From the NCBI GenBank assembly GCA_008729055.1, contig SDUX01000007.1, positions 248,001 to 312,000 of the forward strand: a DNA stretch of 64,000 bases, given 5' to 3'. Under the pieces are notes generated by a model. That model did not search any database and was not told where the DNA came from. It saw only the letters and a list, made by a program, of their open reading frames with translations. Positions 8,542 to 20,517 of the stretch are shown one piece after another. This DNA comes from Pyropia haitanensis. Taxonomy: Eukaryota > Rhodophyta > Bangiophyceae > Bangiales > Bangiaceae. Each line of letters begins with the position of its first letter. The stretch's first letter is position 1. The translations under genes and the position numbers were made by a program.

Positions 8542-11500
8542 AGCAGCAACAATCCTCAACATCTGTGAAAGACGCTCCTTCGGTTCCTGAAAATATGTCG
8601 TCACCATTTGAAGGCCCGCGACTCGGGCTTCTTCTTTCTACTGCTTCTGTCAATGGAAAAGTTGTTAAGGTGCTGTTCGACGACGGATCTCCCATCAACG
8701 TCGTCTCAAGGCGCCTCGTTACCTCCTTGCATGTGAAAACGAAAGGAACGGACTTCGCGGCAAGCATGCCCGATGGCCGCTCCCATGTCCTCGCTGAAAC
8801 CGTTGACCCTCTTGAGATTCACATCGGACCGTACCAAGAGCGACTTCGGTTTGCTGTTTGTGAATTGAGCGCGTACGACCTCATCCTGGGAAAGAAGTGG
8901 CGCGATGACAAGGACGCCAAAATCAACAACAAGAAAAACAAGATCTCCTTCAAGTTCAACCACAAGAACATTTCTATCACTGCCTCCCTCAAGAAGCCCG
9001 AAGCTCTGATCAGTCGGCAACGCCTTGCTCGGGACCTCGTTCAAAGGTGCCCTGTTTTTGCCATCTACCTGCAGTCGGAAGATCCCTCTAGCACCTTCGA
9101 CATTAACGCCATTACAATGGGACAAGGCGAAGACAAGAAAGAAGTTCAAGAGATTCTCAAAGAGTACGCTGACGTCTTCCCAGACGAGCTCCCCGACGGA
9201 CTCCCTCCTGAGCGCAGTCACAAATTTAGCATCAAGCTGACCGACGACGCCCAACCGCGTCGTAGCGGAATTTACCGACTAGCCGAATGGGAGCTCGAAG
9301 AACTCAAGACTCAACTGGCCGGCCTCATAAGGAAGGGATTCATCCAACCAAGCACCTCACCGTGGGGCTCTTCCGTCCTCTTTGCGGCGAAGAAGGACGG
9401 TGGCTGGCGAATGTGCATCGACTACAGGGCCCTGAACAAGGCTACTATCAAGAACGCGTACCCACTACCACGCATCGACGACATCTTTGACCAATTGCGA
9501 AAGGCCAAGTACTTTACAAAGATCGACCTCCGCTCTGGCTATCACCAGATTCGCCTTGACCCAGAAACAATACCTTTGACGGCGTTTCGAACCAAGTACG
9601 GATTCTATGAGTTCACCGTCGTACCCTTTGGTCTGACAAATGCACCCGCGGTCTTCATGAACCTAATGAACGATGTCTTCCGACCCTATCTGTACGACTT
9701 CATCTGTGTCTACCTCGACGACATCCTAGTCTACAGCGAAACTTACGACGATCACCTCAAGCACCTACGATTAGCACTCGAGAAATTACGAGAACACAAG
9801 CTCTACGCCAAGCTGAGCAAGTGCCAGTTCGCTCGAACTACTGTGGACTACCTTGGCCACGTCATCTCCGAGAAAGGCTTCTCTATGGAAGACTACAAGG
9901 TCCAAGCCATCCGTACGTGGGCAACACCGAGGAGCAAAAAGGATGTACAATCTTTCCTCGGTATGGTCAACTTCTATCGAAGATTCATCAAGGGAATGGC
10001 TGCCGTAGCTACGCCGCTAACGAGGCTGACTGGGAATGTCGACTTCGAGTGGACACCCGACGCCCAGAAAGCCTTTGAGCAGCTGCAGGACCTAACGACA
10101 AGCGCACCGGTGCTAAGGCCTTTCGACAAGAGATACCCAATCTACGTGTCTACAGATGCCAGCGGGTATGCTGTGGGCGCAGTCCTTGAGCAAGATGATG
10201 GACGCGGACGGCGTCCAGTGGCGTACTTCTCGTTAACCCTCAACATCCACGAGCAGCGCTACAGCATTCGTGAAAGAGAACTGCTTGCAGTCGTACAAGC
10301 TATCCGGCATTGGCGCTGCTACCTCTACGGAAGACCCTTTGAGGTCCACACCGACCATGAGTCCCTGAGATACCTAAGCACCCAAGAGAAGCTGAACGAT
10401 CGCCAAGTCAAGTGGCTGGAGTTTCTGGACCAGTTCCAGTTCAAGATTGTCCCAATCAAGGGCACTTCGAACCCCGTGGCTGATGCCCTTTCCAGGCAGC
10501 CACAAGATGCTCCCGACAAGCACGCCCCCAATCAAGACCTTCTTAGTCGCGTGCTGACCAAGACCATTGAAGAACTCCCCAAGAAAACTGAAATCAACAA
10601 CCTCATGACCATCAACCAAAGTGATCAAGACCTTGCCACCTTAAGACAAGAGTACGACGCGGACCCCGAGTTTGCCGACCTAGTCAAAGATCCGGTATCT
10701 CCCTACCGGCTACACATGAGGTTGTTGAAACGAGGTGACCGTACGTGTATCCCCGTCGGTACTCTACGCCAAAGACTACTCCACGACTACCATGATGTCC
10801 CGTGCCAAGGGCACATGGGAGTCAAGAAAACAACCAAGGTTATCTCTTCCAAGTACTACTGGAAGACAATGCGGAAAGACATCCAAAGATACGTACAAAC
10901 ATGTGATTTGTGCCAGCGGAACAAGGCTAGCACCCATTCACCTCTGGGTCACCTCAAACCCTTGGACCCCCCGAGCCAACGATGGGCAAGTGTCTCCATG
11001 GACTTTATCACGCCTCTTCCTCTGACTCCAAGAGGCCACAACGGGATTTACGTCGTTGTCGACCGCCTCTCCAAGATGATTCGCCTCGCCCCTATGAAGC
11101 CAGACTGTACGGCGCCAGTCGCAGCTCAGCTCTACCATAATCACGTCTATCGACACCACGGACTCCCAGCTGATGTTGTCTGCGACAGGGACCGCATTTT
11201 CTTCTCCAACTTCTGGCAGTCGCTCACGAAGATTTTCAAGGTCAAGATCAAGGCCGCTTCAGCGTACCACCCGCAAACCGACGGACAAACTGAGATCATG
11301 AACAAGAAGATCGAAGAAATCCTGCGAAACTTTGTCAACCATCACCAAGGCGATTGGGACCTCTTTCTGGTTGCTGCCGAAGTAGCCTACAACCGGTCGC
11401 CAAATGCTGTTACAACGTACTCCCCTTTCTTCCTGAACTACGGATTCGAACCTAAGACGGTACCAATGGACATCCTCGAAAACTCAGAGTCAAGCATGCC

Positions 11501-12056
11501 TGCAGTGTCTGACTGGCTAAGCGGTCTCCAACATGCTCAAGAGACTGCCATCTCAGCCATCAAGAGTGCAAATGAGGCGCGCTCGGCGTACGCAAATCGC
11601 CATCGCCGACCTTGCAAGATCGCCGTGGACGATCTGGTGCTACTAAGTACCAAGCACCTTATGCCAGATGCTTTCCAAGGCGCTCGCAAGCTGATGCCCA
11701 AGTACTCAGGACCGTACCGCGTCACTGAGAGTATCAACGATGTGACGTTCCGCCTGGATCTTCCCCAAGCGGTGCTCGATCGCAAGGTTCACAACGCCTT
11801 TCATGCGAGCTTGCTGAAGCCGTACCGCGCTGATCCTTATGGCCGACTTCCTCCCGTTCCGCCTCCGGTGGCATTTCCGGACGGTTCTGTCGAGTACGAA
11901 GTCGACTCCATCATAAGGTCACGAAAGCGCCGTGGACGACTACAGTACCTGGTCAAGTGGAAAGGCTGTGACGTCAGCGAGAACTCCTGGCTGACCAAGC
12001 AAGACCTTGCGAACGCACCTGAGGTGTTGGACGCTTTCCTGCGCCGCGCGTCCTAA
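8514..12056 (+). CDS. pol: Pol polyprotein: PR-RT-RNaseH-IN-chromodomain
   Basis: Reached by -1 frameshift from gag; there is no ATG near its 5' end, and the first one (8595) is only four bases before the protease domain. Protease: LFDDGS at about 8673-8690, with Asp-Asp-Gly instead of the usual Asp-Thr/Ser-Gly. Reverse transcriptase: fingers at about 9340, catalytic YLDD at 9711-9722. RNase [14 protein letters not shown] at about 10150 and the [14 protein letters not shown] block. Integrase: HHCC zinc domain at about 10780-10915 (ending CDLC), then the D,D-35-E core ([26 protein letters not shown]). Chromodomain: about 11885-12040 ([16 protein letters not shown]). No frameshift or stop in 1180 codons, so the element may be competent. 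The TAA overlaps the polypurine tract. Confidence 0.97.
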   Translation, partial: GLPKRPAELKQQQSSTSVKDAPSVPENMSSPFEGPRLGLLLSTASVNGKVVKVLFDDGSPINVVSRRLVTSLHVKTKGTDFAASMPDGRSHVLAETVDPLEIHIGPYQERLRFAVCELSAYDLILGKKWRDDKDAKINNKKNKISFKFNHKNISITASLKKPEALISRQRLARDLVQRCPVFAIYLQSEDPSSTFDINAITMGQGEDKKEVQEILKEYADVFPDELPDGLPPERSHKFSIKLTDDAQPRRSGIYRLAEWELEELKTQLAGLIRKGFIQPSTSPWGSSVLFAAKKDGGWRMCIDYRALNKATIKNAYPLPRIDDIFDQLRKAKYFTKIDLRSGYHQIRLDPETIPLTAFRTKYGFYEFTVVPFGLTNAPAVFMNLMNDVFRPYLYDFICVYLDDILVYSETYDDHLKHLRLALEKLREHKLYAKLSKCQFARTTVDYLGHVISEKGFSMEDYKVQAIRTWATPRSKKDVQSFLGMVNFYRRFIKGMAAVATPLTRLTGNVDFEWTPDAQKAFEQLQDLTTSAPVLRPFDKRYPIYVSTDASGYAVGAVLEQDDGRGRRPVAYFSLTLNIHEQRYSIRERELLAVVQAIRHWRCYLYGRPFEVHTDHESLRYLSTQEKLNDRQVKWLEFLDQFQFKIVPIKGTSNPVADALSRQPQDAPDKHAPNQDLLSRVLTKTIEELPKKTEINNLMTINQSDQDLATLRQEYDADPEFADLVKDPVSPYRLHMRLLKRGDRTCIPVGTLRQRLLHDYHDVPCQGHMGVKKTTKVISSKYYWKTMRKDIQRYVQTCDLCQRNKASTHSPLGHLKPLDPPSQRWASVSMDFITPLPLTPRGHNGIYVVVDRLSKMIRLAPMKPDCTAPVAAQLYHNHVYRHHGLPADVVCDRDRIFFSNFWQSLTKIFKVKIKAASAYHPQTDGQTEIMNKKIEEILRNFVNHHQGDWDLFLVAAEVAYNRSPNAVTTYSPFFLNYGFEPKTVPMDILENSESSMPAVSDWLSGLQHAQETAISAIKSANEARSAYANRHRRPCKIAVDDLVLLSTKHLMPDAFQGARKLMPKYSGPYRVTESINDVTFRLDLPQAVLDRKVHNAFHASLLKPYRADPYGRLPPVPPPVAFPDGSVEYEVDSIIRSRKRRGRLQYLVKWKGCDVSENSWLTKQDLANAPEVLDAFLRRAS
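8520..8587 (+). promoter_or_regulatory. -1 ribosomal frameshift signal, gag to pol
   Basis: The heptamer CCCAAAA at 8520-8526 is in the canonical phase (C CCA AAA in the gag frame) for simultaneous slippage to CCC AAA. After a 7-nt spacer, GGAACTGAAG (8534-8543) can pair with CTTCGGTTCC (8578-8587): nine Watson-Crick pairs and one G-T pair, loop 34 nt. The pol frame is open from 8514, so the shifted ribosome enters pol directly. All three parts of a standard -1 frameshift site are present. Confidence 0.85.
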
Positions 12057-12066
12057 GGGGGGGAGG
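12055..12066 (+). other. Polypurine tract
   Basis: AAGGGGGGGAGG directly abuts the TG of the 3' LTR and overlaps the last two bases of the pol stop codon. It is the primer for plus-strand DNA synthesis in this family. Confidence 0.9.
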
Positions 12067-12927
12067 TGTAAGGATATGCCCCTTAAATCCCCAAGACTGG
12101 AGCCTAGAAGATAAGGACTGGGGCCTCTCCTTCCCTGTCCTTCTCAGCCAACTCCTTCCAAGACGCATCAACTCCAAAGTAATCTGGGGCATGCCGCGGT
12201 GTCCGTCCGATAATCTACTACTAACGGACGGTCAGCACGGGAGCCGCGGATTGGCTAACCGACACTACCCTGACTCATCTGCCGACGGGTACAGTCTCCA
12301 ACGGATCAACGGACTAACGGACCAAAAGACGAGCCACATCTCTGACGCGTCAGCAAGCCGGAACAATCTCCCCGTGGACCAATGGGAGCGACAAGACTTG
12401 CTGACCCACGGGAGATATTCGACCCGAAGACTGGCGTCTGCTTACACGCCTCTGAGGCTTTTCGGGTCGAATGGCGCGTGGGGCCAGCCGCGCGGCGCTA
12501 CGAGCGCCGCACACCGTCCCCCCCCCGTTTGGGGCTTTCTGGTGGGGCGCCTTGGGGCGCACACGCCCACCCTTGCTTTGTTCTGAGAGCCCATGCTTTG
12601 TTTTGAGAGCTTTGGTGCCGTCCACCGGCACGACGGGCAATCGCATGCTTTGGGGCACCCTGGGTGCCCCCCTGGGGGTATATAATGCGTGAGTGTGGGC
12701 GCGACCGGGAGAGACCTCGGGGGAAGAACGACAGACAGAGACACAAAGACCTCCTTTACCTTCGACCCCCTCGACCCTCACCGACGTCACGCCCATCCTC
12801 TTCCCCACCCCCATCACCGTCATCCCACCCGTCACCTTCCCCGCGCCCGGCATCCTCATTGGTGCACGGGTTGCTGACACCGGCGCCAGTACGTTGAGGG
12901 CTGCCCGTGTGTGGGTGGTGCCTCACA
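12067..12927 (+). repeat. 3' LTR (861 bp)
   Basis: Same length as the 5' LTR, with a single difference seen (G at 12120 against A at 5615). TATATAA at 12679-12685. It ends ...CCTCACA and is followed by the ATCGG duplication. Confidence 0.97.
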
Positions 12928-12932
12928 ATCGG
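12928..12932 (+). repeat. Target-site duplication ATCGG (right copy)
   Basis: Matches 5557-5561, proving a simple insertion into the transposase gene. Confidence 0.95.
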
Positions 12933-14054
12933 GCTGTGAAGGACCAGCCTGGTTTTAAGCAGGCCATAGATGCCACCGGCCGACCTCGGGCGCACCCGCT
13001 CCAGAAGCTGGTCGCTGCTTTTCGCGTGCTGGCTTATGGGGAGTCCACTGATCGTCCCGATGAGTATTGCCGTATCTCTCGCTCGACGGTGGACAATTTT
13101 GTGCGTGACCTGGTCTCCTATGTCGTGGATGTTTTTGGACCTATGTACTTGCGCCAGCCAAACGCCGAGGAGCTGACCGTCATGCTTAAGCGGAGCGCGG
13201 AGCGGGGGATGCCCGGCTGCATTGGGTCACTTGATTGCTCTCACTGGGAGTGGCGGGCGTGTCCCAAAGGCATGCAGGGGTCTTTCCAGAACAGGAAGGG
13301 GCGCCGATCTATCGTCATGGAGGCGGTGTGTGACGAGGACCTCTACATCTGGCACCTTTTTGTCGGTTGCCCCGGCAGTATGAATGACATCAACGTGCTG
13401 CAGCAGTCGCCGCTGTACCAGGACGTCACGGCCGGTCTGTGGCCGCCGCGGGACCGGCCCTTCACTGTCAATGGGATCACACGCACGCTGTTGTACTATC
13501 TGGTGGATAAGATCTACCCCCACCACGCGTTTTTTGTGCAGGCGTATGCCAACCCTGACACGGACAAGAAGCGGATCTTCAACCGGCTGCAGGAGGCGCT
13601 GAGGAAGGACGCGGAGAGGCTGTACGCTGTGCTGACGGCGCGCTGGCACATTGTTCTACATCCTGCGCGGTACGCCACCGTTCAGCGGATCACACTGGTT
13701 GTGAAGGCCGTGGCTATTTTGCACAATATGGTGACTGAGGTACGGCGGGGCGGGTATTTGTCTCGTCGACGTGCTCGGGAGGAAGCTAAAGGAGCGGGTG
13801 AACTGGGGGGGGGGACTGGCGTTCCTGCTCCCGGGGTTGGGGCACCCGGCGGCGGGGATCTGGGCGGCCTCCCCCCTCTGGCCCATCCCCCCCCCGCTGT
13901 TCAACCCCTAGGGCAGCTGCCGGTTGATTCCTTTTGGCGGGCTGCGCAGGCGTGGAAGGAGGTGTGGAATCAAACCGCGCACGTTGCTTTGCGCAATGAC
14001 CTGGCGGAGGACATCTATAAGAGCCGAGCGGCACTTCTGGAGCACTATCTGTGA
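12933..14054 (+). pseudogene. PIF/Harbinger transposase, catalytic 3' part
   Basis: It resumes the transposase frame after the retrotransposon. A helix-turn-helix-like segment (VAAFRVLAYG..SRSTVDNFV) is followed by the DDE_Tnp_4 nuclease. The first acid is in CIGSLDCSHWEW, the second in GCPGSMNDINVL, and the glutamate in LRKDAERLYAVL. LHNMV is the usual closing block. The C-terminal tail is Gly/Pro-rich. TGA at 14052-14054. With the 5' part (108 codons) the ancestral protein would be about 481 aa, normal for the family. All three catalytic acids remain, so decay is recent. Part of it could still be transcribed from the 3' LTR promoter. The partner Myb-like gene and the TIRs of this transposon were not found. 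Confidence 0.93.
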
Positions 14055-15471
14055 GTGTCTGTTGAGTTTGCTGTGACGGTTGTGGCATCAATAGAAAGGT
14101 TTTTTTTCCCCGTTGGGCAGGATTTTTTTTTTCCTTGGATCACTTTGCCATACGGCATCAGCGTGCGTCTCCGGCACGTGTCCGTCAGCATCAGCGCGGG
14201 GTAGGCCCGGTGGCCTTTGCCTAAATGGCTGCGGACAGTGGCAGGGGGGGGGGGGGCGTCGGCGGCCGCCGCCGTCATGATGGTGTGTCGAGTGGTGCGG
14301 GGAAGGCGGGCGCCACCCGCACGCGGGGAGCCTGGCTGGGGCCACCCGCGCGCGGGCAAAGAGAAGGCCGCCCGCGCGAAAGAGATAGCGCGCGCGGGTC
14401 GAAGGGAAGGGACGGGAAGGAGACGGTCACTACAACTGCGGATAACGGGTCGTGACGGTGGCGGATCGCGCCCGCCCGCCCGCCCTATGGGCGCGGTTGT
14501 CACAGCCCCCCCTCTCAGACCGCGATCCGAGGGGGGTTGGAAAATCGTCGAGGGGGGGGGCCGCCACCGCCCACTAGAACGCAAATCGCGGGGGGGTGCA
14601 ACCGCTTCCGCGCAGAACGCGGCCCCGAGGAACCGCCACCAGGCCCACCCCCCCGAAAGCACAATCATGAAGGGGAGCGGCTGCGACCTCTCCCCACCCA
14701 CCACCAGCCCAGGAGGCGAACCTCCTGTTCCCCCCGCTGGGGGGGCGGGCCTGCCGCCCCTCGCGCTCGCCAGGCTGCTGCCCCCGGCGCGGCGAGGCGG
14801 GACCACCCTCCACACGACCGCTGTGGGTGCGCTGACCGCTGCTCGTCGCGCTTCGCGCGGGACGGCGCCGAAGAGGCGGACCGTCTGTTTGGGTCTCGCG
14901 TAGACGGCTCGCGGCGGCCCTAGCGGCCAACGTGTCTGCACGCCGCTGCAATGGCACTACATGATTGGACGATGCATCCTTTGAACGTGAGGGGTGCATC
15001 CTCCCAGTGCGCGGTGAAATGACAGAGCCGCGTCGTGGCACACGACGGTCCACGTTTCAAAAAAATTGACCCCCGACGACCGCTACTCGATCGCCCGAGA
15101 TAGCGCGAGATACACCAAGACCGCCTATGATCGCTGCCATGTCGTGCAAAATTGCGCTCCAACGGGCGATGATCGCTCCACAATCGCCGGTCGATTGCGA
15201 CGGATCTCGAGAGATACTCAGCAGACAGAGGAGCCACGTCAAACAAGTAAAGAACACATTTACAAATGGAAAAAGCTGGCACGTCGCTGTGTGTGTCGAG
15301 ACCCAATCATCGGCGTTCGGAAGCAGCCGTTCTACACAAGTCCTTCCGAAACGGTTGGGGATCGATATATAGAAATGGGCACTCCGCTCACATGCCGCCA
15401 CGTGCGATACGTGGCATCCTAGAATGAATACTTGGGGCGTTGGGATGGACGTGGTTGGGTGTGCTCTCAAG
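14055..15471. other. Intergenic, no gene seen
   Basis: Two T-runs follow the transposase stop. The first half is a GC-rich low-complexity stretch with G and C runs. The second half (from about 14950) is lower in GC and likely transposon-derived. Confidence 0.4.
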
Positions 15472-18183
15472 GGGCCGTCCCAAAATAGATCGACACCCTC
15501 CGTGCTAGCCGAAAGCCTGCTGAAACGATGCAACCCGACGCATGTGCCATTGCCGTCCCCACCGTGCCAGGTTGATCAAAGTGTGATTGGTCGGATGAGT
15601 CAACGACGCAATCGCAGCAAATCTAACGCGCCAAAAACACTGCCTCCCTTCTCGTGTGAACCGCCTCACGCAGAGGGCGGAGGCACAATGCGTGCAAGCG
15701 CGCACACGTGGAGTATCTACTGTCGGCCAGATCAGACGGCCGGGCTCCGGGAAACCAGATACGGAACGGGCCACGGTCCAATCTGACTGGATCGGCGACC
15801 ACCTTAAGAGCATCTCCACCAATGGAGCCAAAAGCCAACCCATAGGAGACATGTGGCGCAACGTGGGCGACTGTGAATGGCCACTCCAACCGAGAAGCCA
15901 ACGCCGCGCACGTCACGTCTCAAGCAAAGCATCTAGTAGGGCGCCTGGAGAGAGTAGCCCATTTCACGCCGTACTAACGTCCGGTGGGACTGTCTGCAAG
16001 CCACGGGTCACGCTGCCTATTGGCGCAGGTTGGCTCCGCGTTTGGCCAAAAGCCAAAACACCGCGCCAAAAAGGCTCGTTTGGCGCGGGGGTTGGCTCCG
16101 CTGCCGTTGAGAGCCAAAATCTCGAGTGCGCTCGAGGCGCATTAAGGTGGTCTCCAGAGCAATTCAGAATTGTGATACGGCCTTAGTTTTGGACCGTCAC
16201 ACGGCCCACAAGTCAGAGCCAAAGCCCAACCGGTGAAGCGGCTGCCACGTAGTTGGCTTTTGGCTTTTGGCTGCATTGGTGGAGATGCTCTAAGCCAGAC
16301 CCGTGGACAAGGCCTGGGGGCGAGCGATGCTTGATGGTAAATATTTTGGAATCGGGCGCCAGTCGAGGGCATGCAGCGCTGACAGCGGGTCGCAGGGCAA
16401 TCGCGTTGCCAACGGGCCGTCACTAAGCCATGCGCATGTACCGCGGCAGTTTCCGGCACATCTCCGGTGTCTTCCGGCGCGATCTCGCATTTCTTAGTGG
16501 AGTAAATCAGATTGGACCGACTATACAAACCTATTGCATGAAACGCCGCCATAGGAACGATTCTTGTGCCCTCAATCGCACTGATTGATCGTCTCATATG
16601 CCGACCGCTGCCGCCAGAACCATTTTCAGCCACGCACCGACTGGCGGTAGGGATCTGGAATGATCGCTCGTGACTCAACTGGACTCTGGCGATCCTATTC
16701 TACTTCGCAATGAACACACCCCACGGGTCAACTCCGCCCGTCCATTGGGTTTAGAGATCTCGCGATTCGTGATCACCGTCGTCGCTACTGTCGTCGACAT
16801 TGGATTCGTCGCTGATATTTGAACTTCGTGAGTATCCCTTATCGCTTTTGCAAACCATTCAATTTTGAAAGCAGCTATCATGCGGAAATTCTCGGTTGCA
16901 CAACGTAAATGCAGCCAAAGTATCTACTGCGGTAGAGTGTGACGAAGCTCTGTGCAAGCTCGCGCGTCAGGTTTTTTCGGTAGATCGAGTTGCCGCTAGA
17001 CGTCGCTTGTATTATTTTTTCACTTTGACAATGGACAATTTTGGAGCAGGAACGATGGCTTGGTGCCCCACCGGCAATTGCAGAGGCTTCCATGGTTATT
17101 GCTGAGACTGACTGCATCCTAGGAATACGGACAGACGATGTTCTTCAGCAGGTCGTGCTCTTCTTTCCATGCTGATCTTCGTCGTCCCACACAAAGCTGG
17201 ACGAGCGCTCGGATGCTTCAACAGGTCCGTAACTGTCGAATGTGAACACAAAAACCTGACGTGTTATCACCGTCTCACGGAGAGTGCATCGCAGGCACCA
17301 CTTTCAACACCATTGCCGCCCCAGCAACATGCCATTGACAAAACGGTGTTCAAAATCCACAGTAACCAAATGCTGACTGCTGCGTTCGCTGCAACAATCA
17401 CTTATAGTTCTAGCACCAAGTCGCGGCAACCAGCGAAGCGGGCAAAACCGAACGCACGACCTTACGACAGCCATCGAAATGCTACACCGTATCGCTCACA
17501 GCGACATCAGCTACGTCAATGAGGCGAAGTTTGAGCATCACAGCTCCTTCAACCTTGACTGTTTTGCGACGGCGTTTCATGCAATAGGTTTGTATAGTCG
17601 GTCCAATCTGATTTACTCCACTAAGAAATGCGAGATCGCGCCGGAAGACACCGGAGATGTGCCGGAAACTGCCGCGGTACATGCGCATGGCTTAGTGACG
17701 GCCCGTTGGCAACGCGATTGCCCTGTGGCCCGCTCGAAGTCCTGCGCGTGCTCGATTGGCGCCCGATTCCGAAAGATTTGCCGTCAAGCATCGCTCGCCG
17801 CCAGGCTTTGCCTACTGTTCAGGCGCATGGTCGTCGCCAATCCAGTCAGGTTGGACCGTGGCCCGTTCCGTATCTGATCTCCCGCAGTCGGGCCGTCTTG
17901 TCCGGTCGATAGTATATATTTCACATGTGTGCGCTTGCATGCGTTGTGGCTCCGCATTCTGGGTGGGGCGCTTCACACGAGAAGGGAGGTAGGGTTAATG
18001 GAACGATAGGTTAGTTGCGATGGCGTAGTTGACTCATCCGACCAGTCACACTCAGTATAAACAGGCGGATCCTGGATCCAGGATGAAATGGTGTGGACGG
18101 CAATGACACATGCGTTGCGTTGTATCGCTTCAGCAGGCGTAAGGCTAGCACGGATGGTGCCAATCTACTTTTTGACGGCTCCA
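15472..18183. mobile_element. Long inverted-repeat (foldback-type) element
   Basis: The left arm (15472-15807 plus 16291-16550) is the inverted copy of the right arm (17575-18183), about 600 bp long and roughly 85-90% alike by eye. The closest block is the arm piece around 16430-16550 against 17575-17700. The 1-kb centre (16551-17574) is A/T-richer and shows no recognisable gene. The left arm is split by a 483-bp MITE. The right arm has a perfect 16-bp palindrome ATCCTGGATCCAGGAT at 18069-18084. Class unknown: a non-autonomous DNA transposon with long TIRs, or two inverted copies of one element. Confidence 0.7.
15808..16290. mobile_element. PIF/Harbinger-type MITE (483 bp)
   Basis: It begins GAGCATCTCCACCAATG and ends with its inverted copy CATTGGTGGAGATGCTC. 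The TIR runs for at least 30 bp with one early mismatch and includes AGCCAAAAGCCAA. TAA flanks both sides (15805-15807 and 16291-16293), the 3-bp target duplication of PIF/Harbinger transposition. It interrupts the left arm of the long inverted-repeat element, whose other arm shows the uninterrupted sequence. No coding capacity. It could have been mobilised by a Harbinger transposase like the one in this window, but the ends of that transposon are unknown. Confidence 0.9.
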
Positions 18184-18189
18184 TGTGGT

Positions 18190-18495
18190 GCGCAACCTAG
18201 TCGAATTTCAGGCCGCCCTGCATTGCTCGGCGAATGTCATGGAGACTTTGAGCGGTCGTCGGTCTGCTTCTTGCTTCTGGTGGCCTCTTCTTGAGGATGG
18301 CCCTTCAGGGCGTCTGTGAGAGGGGAACTTTTTGGCGTCTTCTTGAGGACCGTTTCAACAAGACGCCACCAGACTGGGCCTTCATTGGCCAGCCGGCACC
18401 TTCTCCAGAAGAGCCGCCGCCCTGAACTCGGACGGCCAACAAGAAAACCGGGGGGTTGGTCCTTGTTGGCATCTCGTTGGCGTCTTGTTGCGGCG
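18190..18495 (-). repeat. Dispersed repeat A, copy 2 (inverted)
   Basis: Reverse complement of 3967-4262 with scattered differences and small indels. It begins next to the outer end of the right arm of the long inverted-repeat element. It carries the same TGGCGTCTT-type inverted motifs. Confidence 0.7.
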
Positions 18496-20517
18496 ACGGC
18501 GGCGGCGAACGGACGGGAGGAAGAGGCGGCGGCGGGCCGGGTGTCGTGGGGGTGGTGGGTGGCGGCGACGCCGGACGCCTGCCAGCGCCTGCCCATGACG
18601 CTGCCGCCGCCGCGATTGCCGCCACTGGCGGTAGCGGCGCACTACCACCAAGGCCGCCCTCCCCGTGGCCGCTGCCGTCGGTCGATGTCGTGAGCGACGG
18701 TGGCGACAGTGTCCACTGGGGCGGCGGCCCGTCGGTGCGGCGGGGCGCACTCAACGGGACCGCGTCGGCCGCGGGCGGACCCCCTCCCCCCTCCTCTTCC
18801 CCGCCGCCCCCCGAAGACGAGGATGGGTCTGCGGACCTGTGGTGTGACGCGGTGTAGTGCCCTCCCGGCTAGCCGTCGGCACCTCCAGCAGACGATGGCG
18901 GCGCGGCCACCGTGGGCGACGTCGTCCGCGCGGCGAGCCCGGCGCCACCGTCACCCACGGCCACCACTGGTGGGTGACCCTACCCGACTCTCTTGCCCGC
19001 CACGTCCTCAATACTGGCGGGGACGCGGGTGGAGTCGCCCCCGCACACCCCTCTTTGACTCGTGGGGGGTGGTGGCGGCCAGCGCGGCGGCGCCCCCGCC
19101 GTGTTTCCGCCCTCGGGCCAGGTCATCCGGTAGGTGCCGGCCCGTCTGGGCTCGGCGGCGGCGACCACGACCGTGACAACGTCGGCGACGGGGCTGACGG
19201 GGGGGGGGGGGTGGGGTGGGGGGCGGTGGCGGCGGCGGCGGTAGTGGCGGCGGCGCTAGCGGCGGCGGCGGCGGCGACCGCGGCGACCACGGCGGGCCTC
19301 TCCCCCCCCCGTCCGTGACAAACCCCGAATCTGGGTTTGAATATTCGGAGCAAGTGGCTCAGAATTGAGATTGGATTTCACCCGACCCATGAGTGAAATA
19401 TTCCGATTTCAGCTCGAAATTCCGACTGGGACTTTCGGCACCCCATTTGCAGAGTGTTGCAGTGGTTCGTATCTTGGGGATTTTTGCGCGGGAGCCAGAC
19501 GGATTTCTACGCTTGCTTGCTTTGATTGTGGAGCCTTTTTATTGAGTGGTCTGAGTGTTCATTTTTTGCGTGTTTTGCGAGGGGTGTGCGCGCGCATGCG
19601 TGCACACGAGGGTTCATATGCGCGGGACAGCAAGGCGGGGAGGGCCCCCCTTGGCTGCCAAGTAAACTCCGTCTGGCTCCGACACATCTTGTTCGTGCCT
19701 TGGCGAGTCGGCCACTCGTCACACGCAAGTCGCGTGTTGGTGTTACACGGGTTGCTTCCGGTGTTCCAAGTTGGGACCCGAGCGTGCGTGTTCCGCCCCC
19801 ACAAGTTGTGGGTGGGCGTAGCCGTACTGCTACACCGTCCCCCACACGGCGGCCGCGGTGGCAACGGCGGCGGCCGAGGCGGCGGTGGCCTCCACCAGCG
19901 GTGCGTCTGTGCGGCTGCCGGTAAGCCCGCTCACTGGGAAGCGCTTCCCCAGTGGCGTCGCTCCGCGACCACCACCGGGACGCGGTGCGCAGTATGTTTG
20001 CGCCCGCGCCGGTGGTGCTGAACGAGGTGCCCCTCATCTCTATTGAGACGCCCTCTGCGCACCCGGCCGAGGGGCGGAGGGGTGGGCGGCTGGCACGTGT
20101 GGGGGTGGGGGGAGGGGAGAGGGCGGAGGCGGTCAAGGCATGCTCACCCCTGGCGGCGGACCGGGGAGAGCCCGTGGACACGGGGGCAGCAGCGGCGGCG
20201 GCGGCGGCGGCGGCGTCAGCCGCCCCAAAGAGAGCATGACAGAGGACAAGACCCGCCCCTCCTGCTGCGAAGTCGCGTGTGCCGGGGGGGGGGGAGGCCA
20301 TGCGGAGCGTGCGCGTCCTCCGTCTTCTCTGGAACTCTTCCGCCCCCAAACCATTGTCTTCGTGGTGCGCCGCTCTTAGCGTGGACCACGCCACGGGTCG
20401 GCATGAAGGTGGCGACGACCAGCAGACTTTTTTTTTTTGCTGGGAGTGAAGGGCGGCGAGTACTGCACAAACAATGACTTTACGCACACAGCAAGCCGGT
20501 AGCATCCCTCCAACAAG
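18496..20517. other. GC-rich stretch without a confident gene
   Basis: Proline-, alanine- and glycine-coding low complexity on both strands up to about 19320, then lower-GC sequence to about 19700, then GC-rich again. Long frames exist on both strands but no family is recognised. It flanks the Crypton-like element. Confidence 0.35.

Larger units (their letters stand above)
5562..12927 (+). mobile_element. Ty3/gypsy chromovirus, full-length
   Basis: A complete LTR retrotransposon of 7366 bp. In order it has the 5' LTR, a leader with a tandem zinc-finger frame, gag, pol (protease, reverse transcriptase, RNase H, integrase, chromodomain), a polypurine tract and the 3' LTR. The LTRs differ at one position (A at 5615, G at 12120), so insertion is recent on an evolutionary scale. 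The pol frame is unbroken and gag is intact. It sits inside a PIF/Harbinger transposase gene in the same orientation. The C-terminal chromodomain places it among chromoviruses, which use it to target marked chromatin. Confidence 0.97.
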
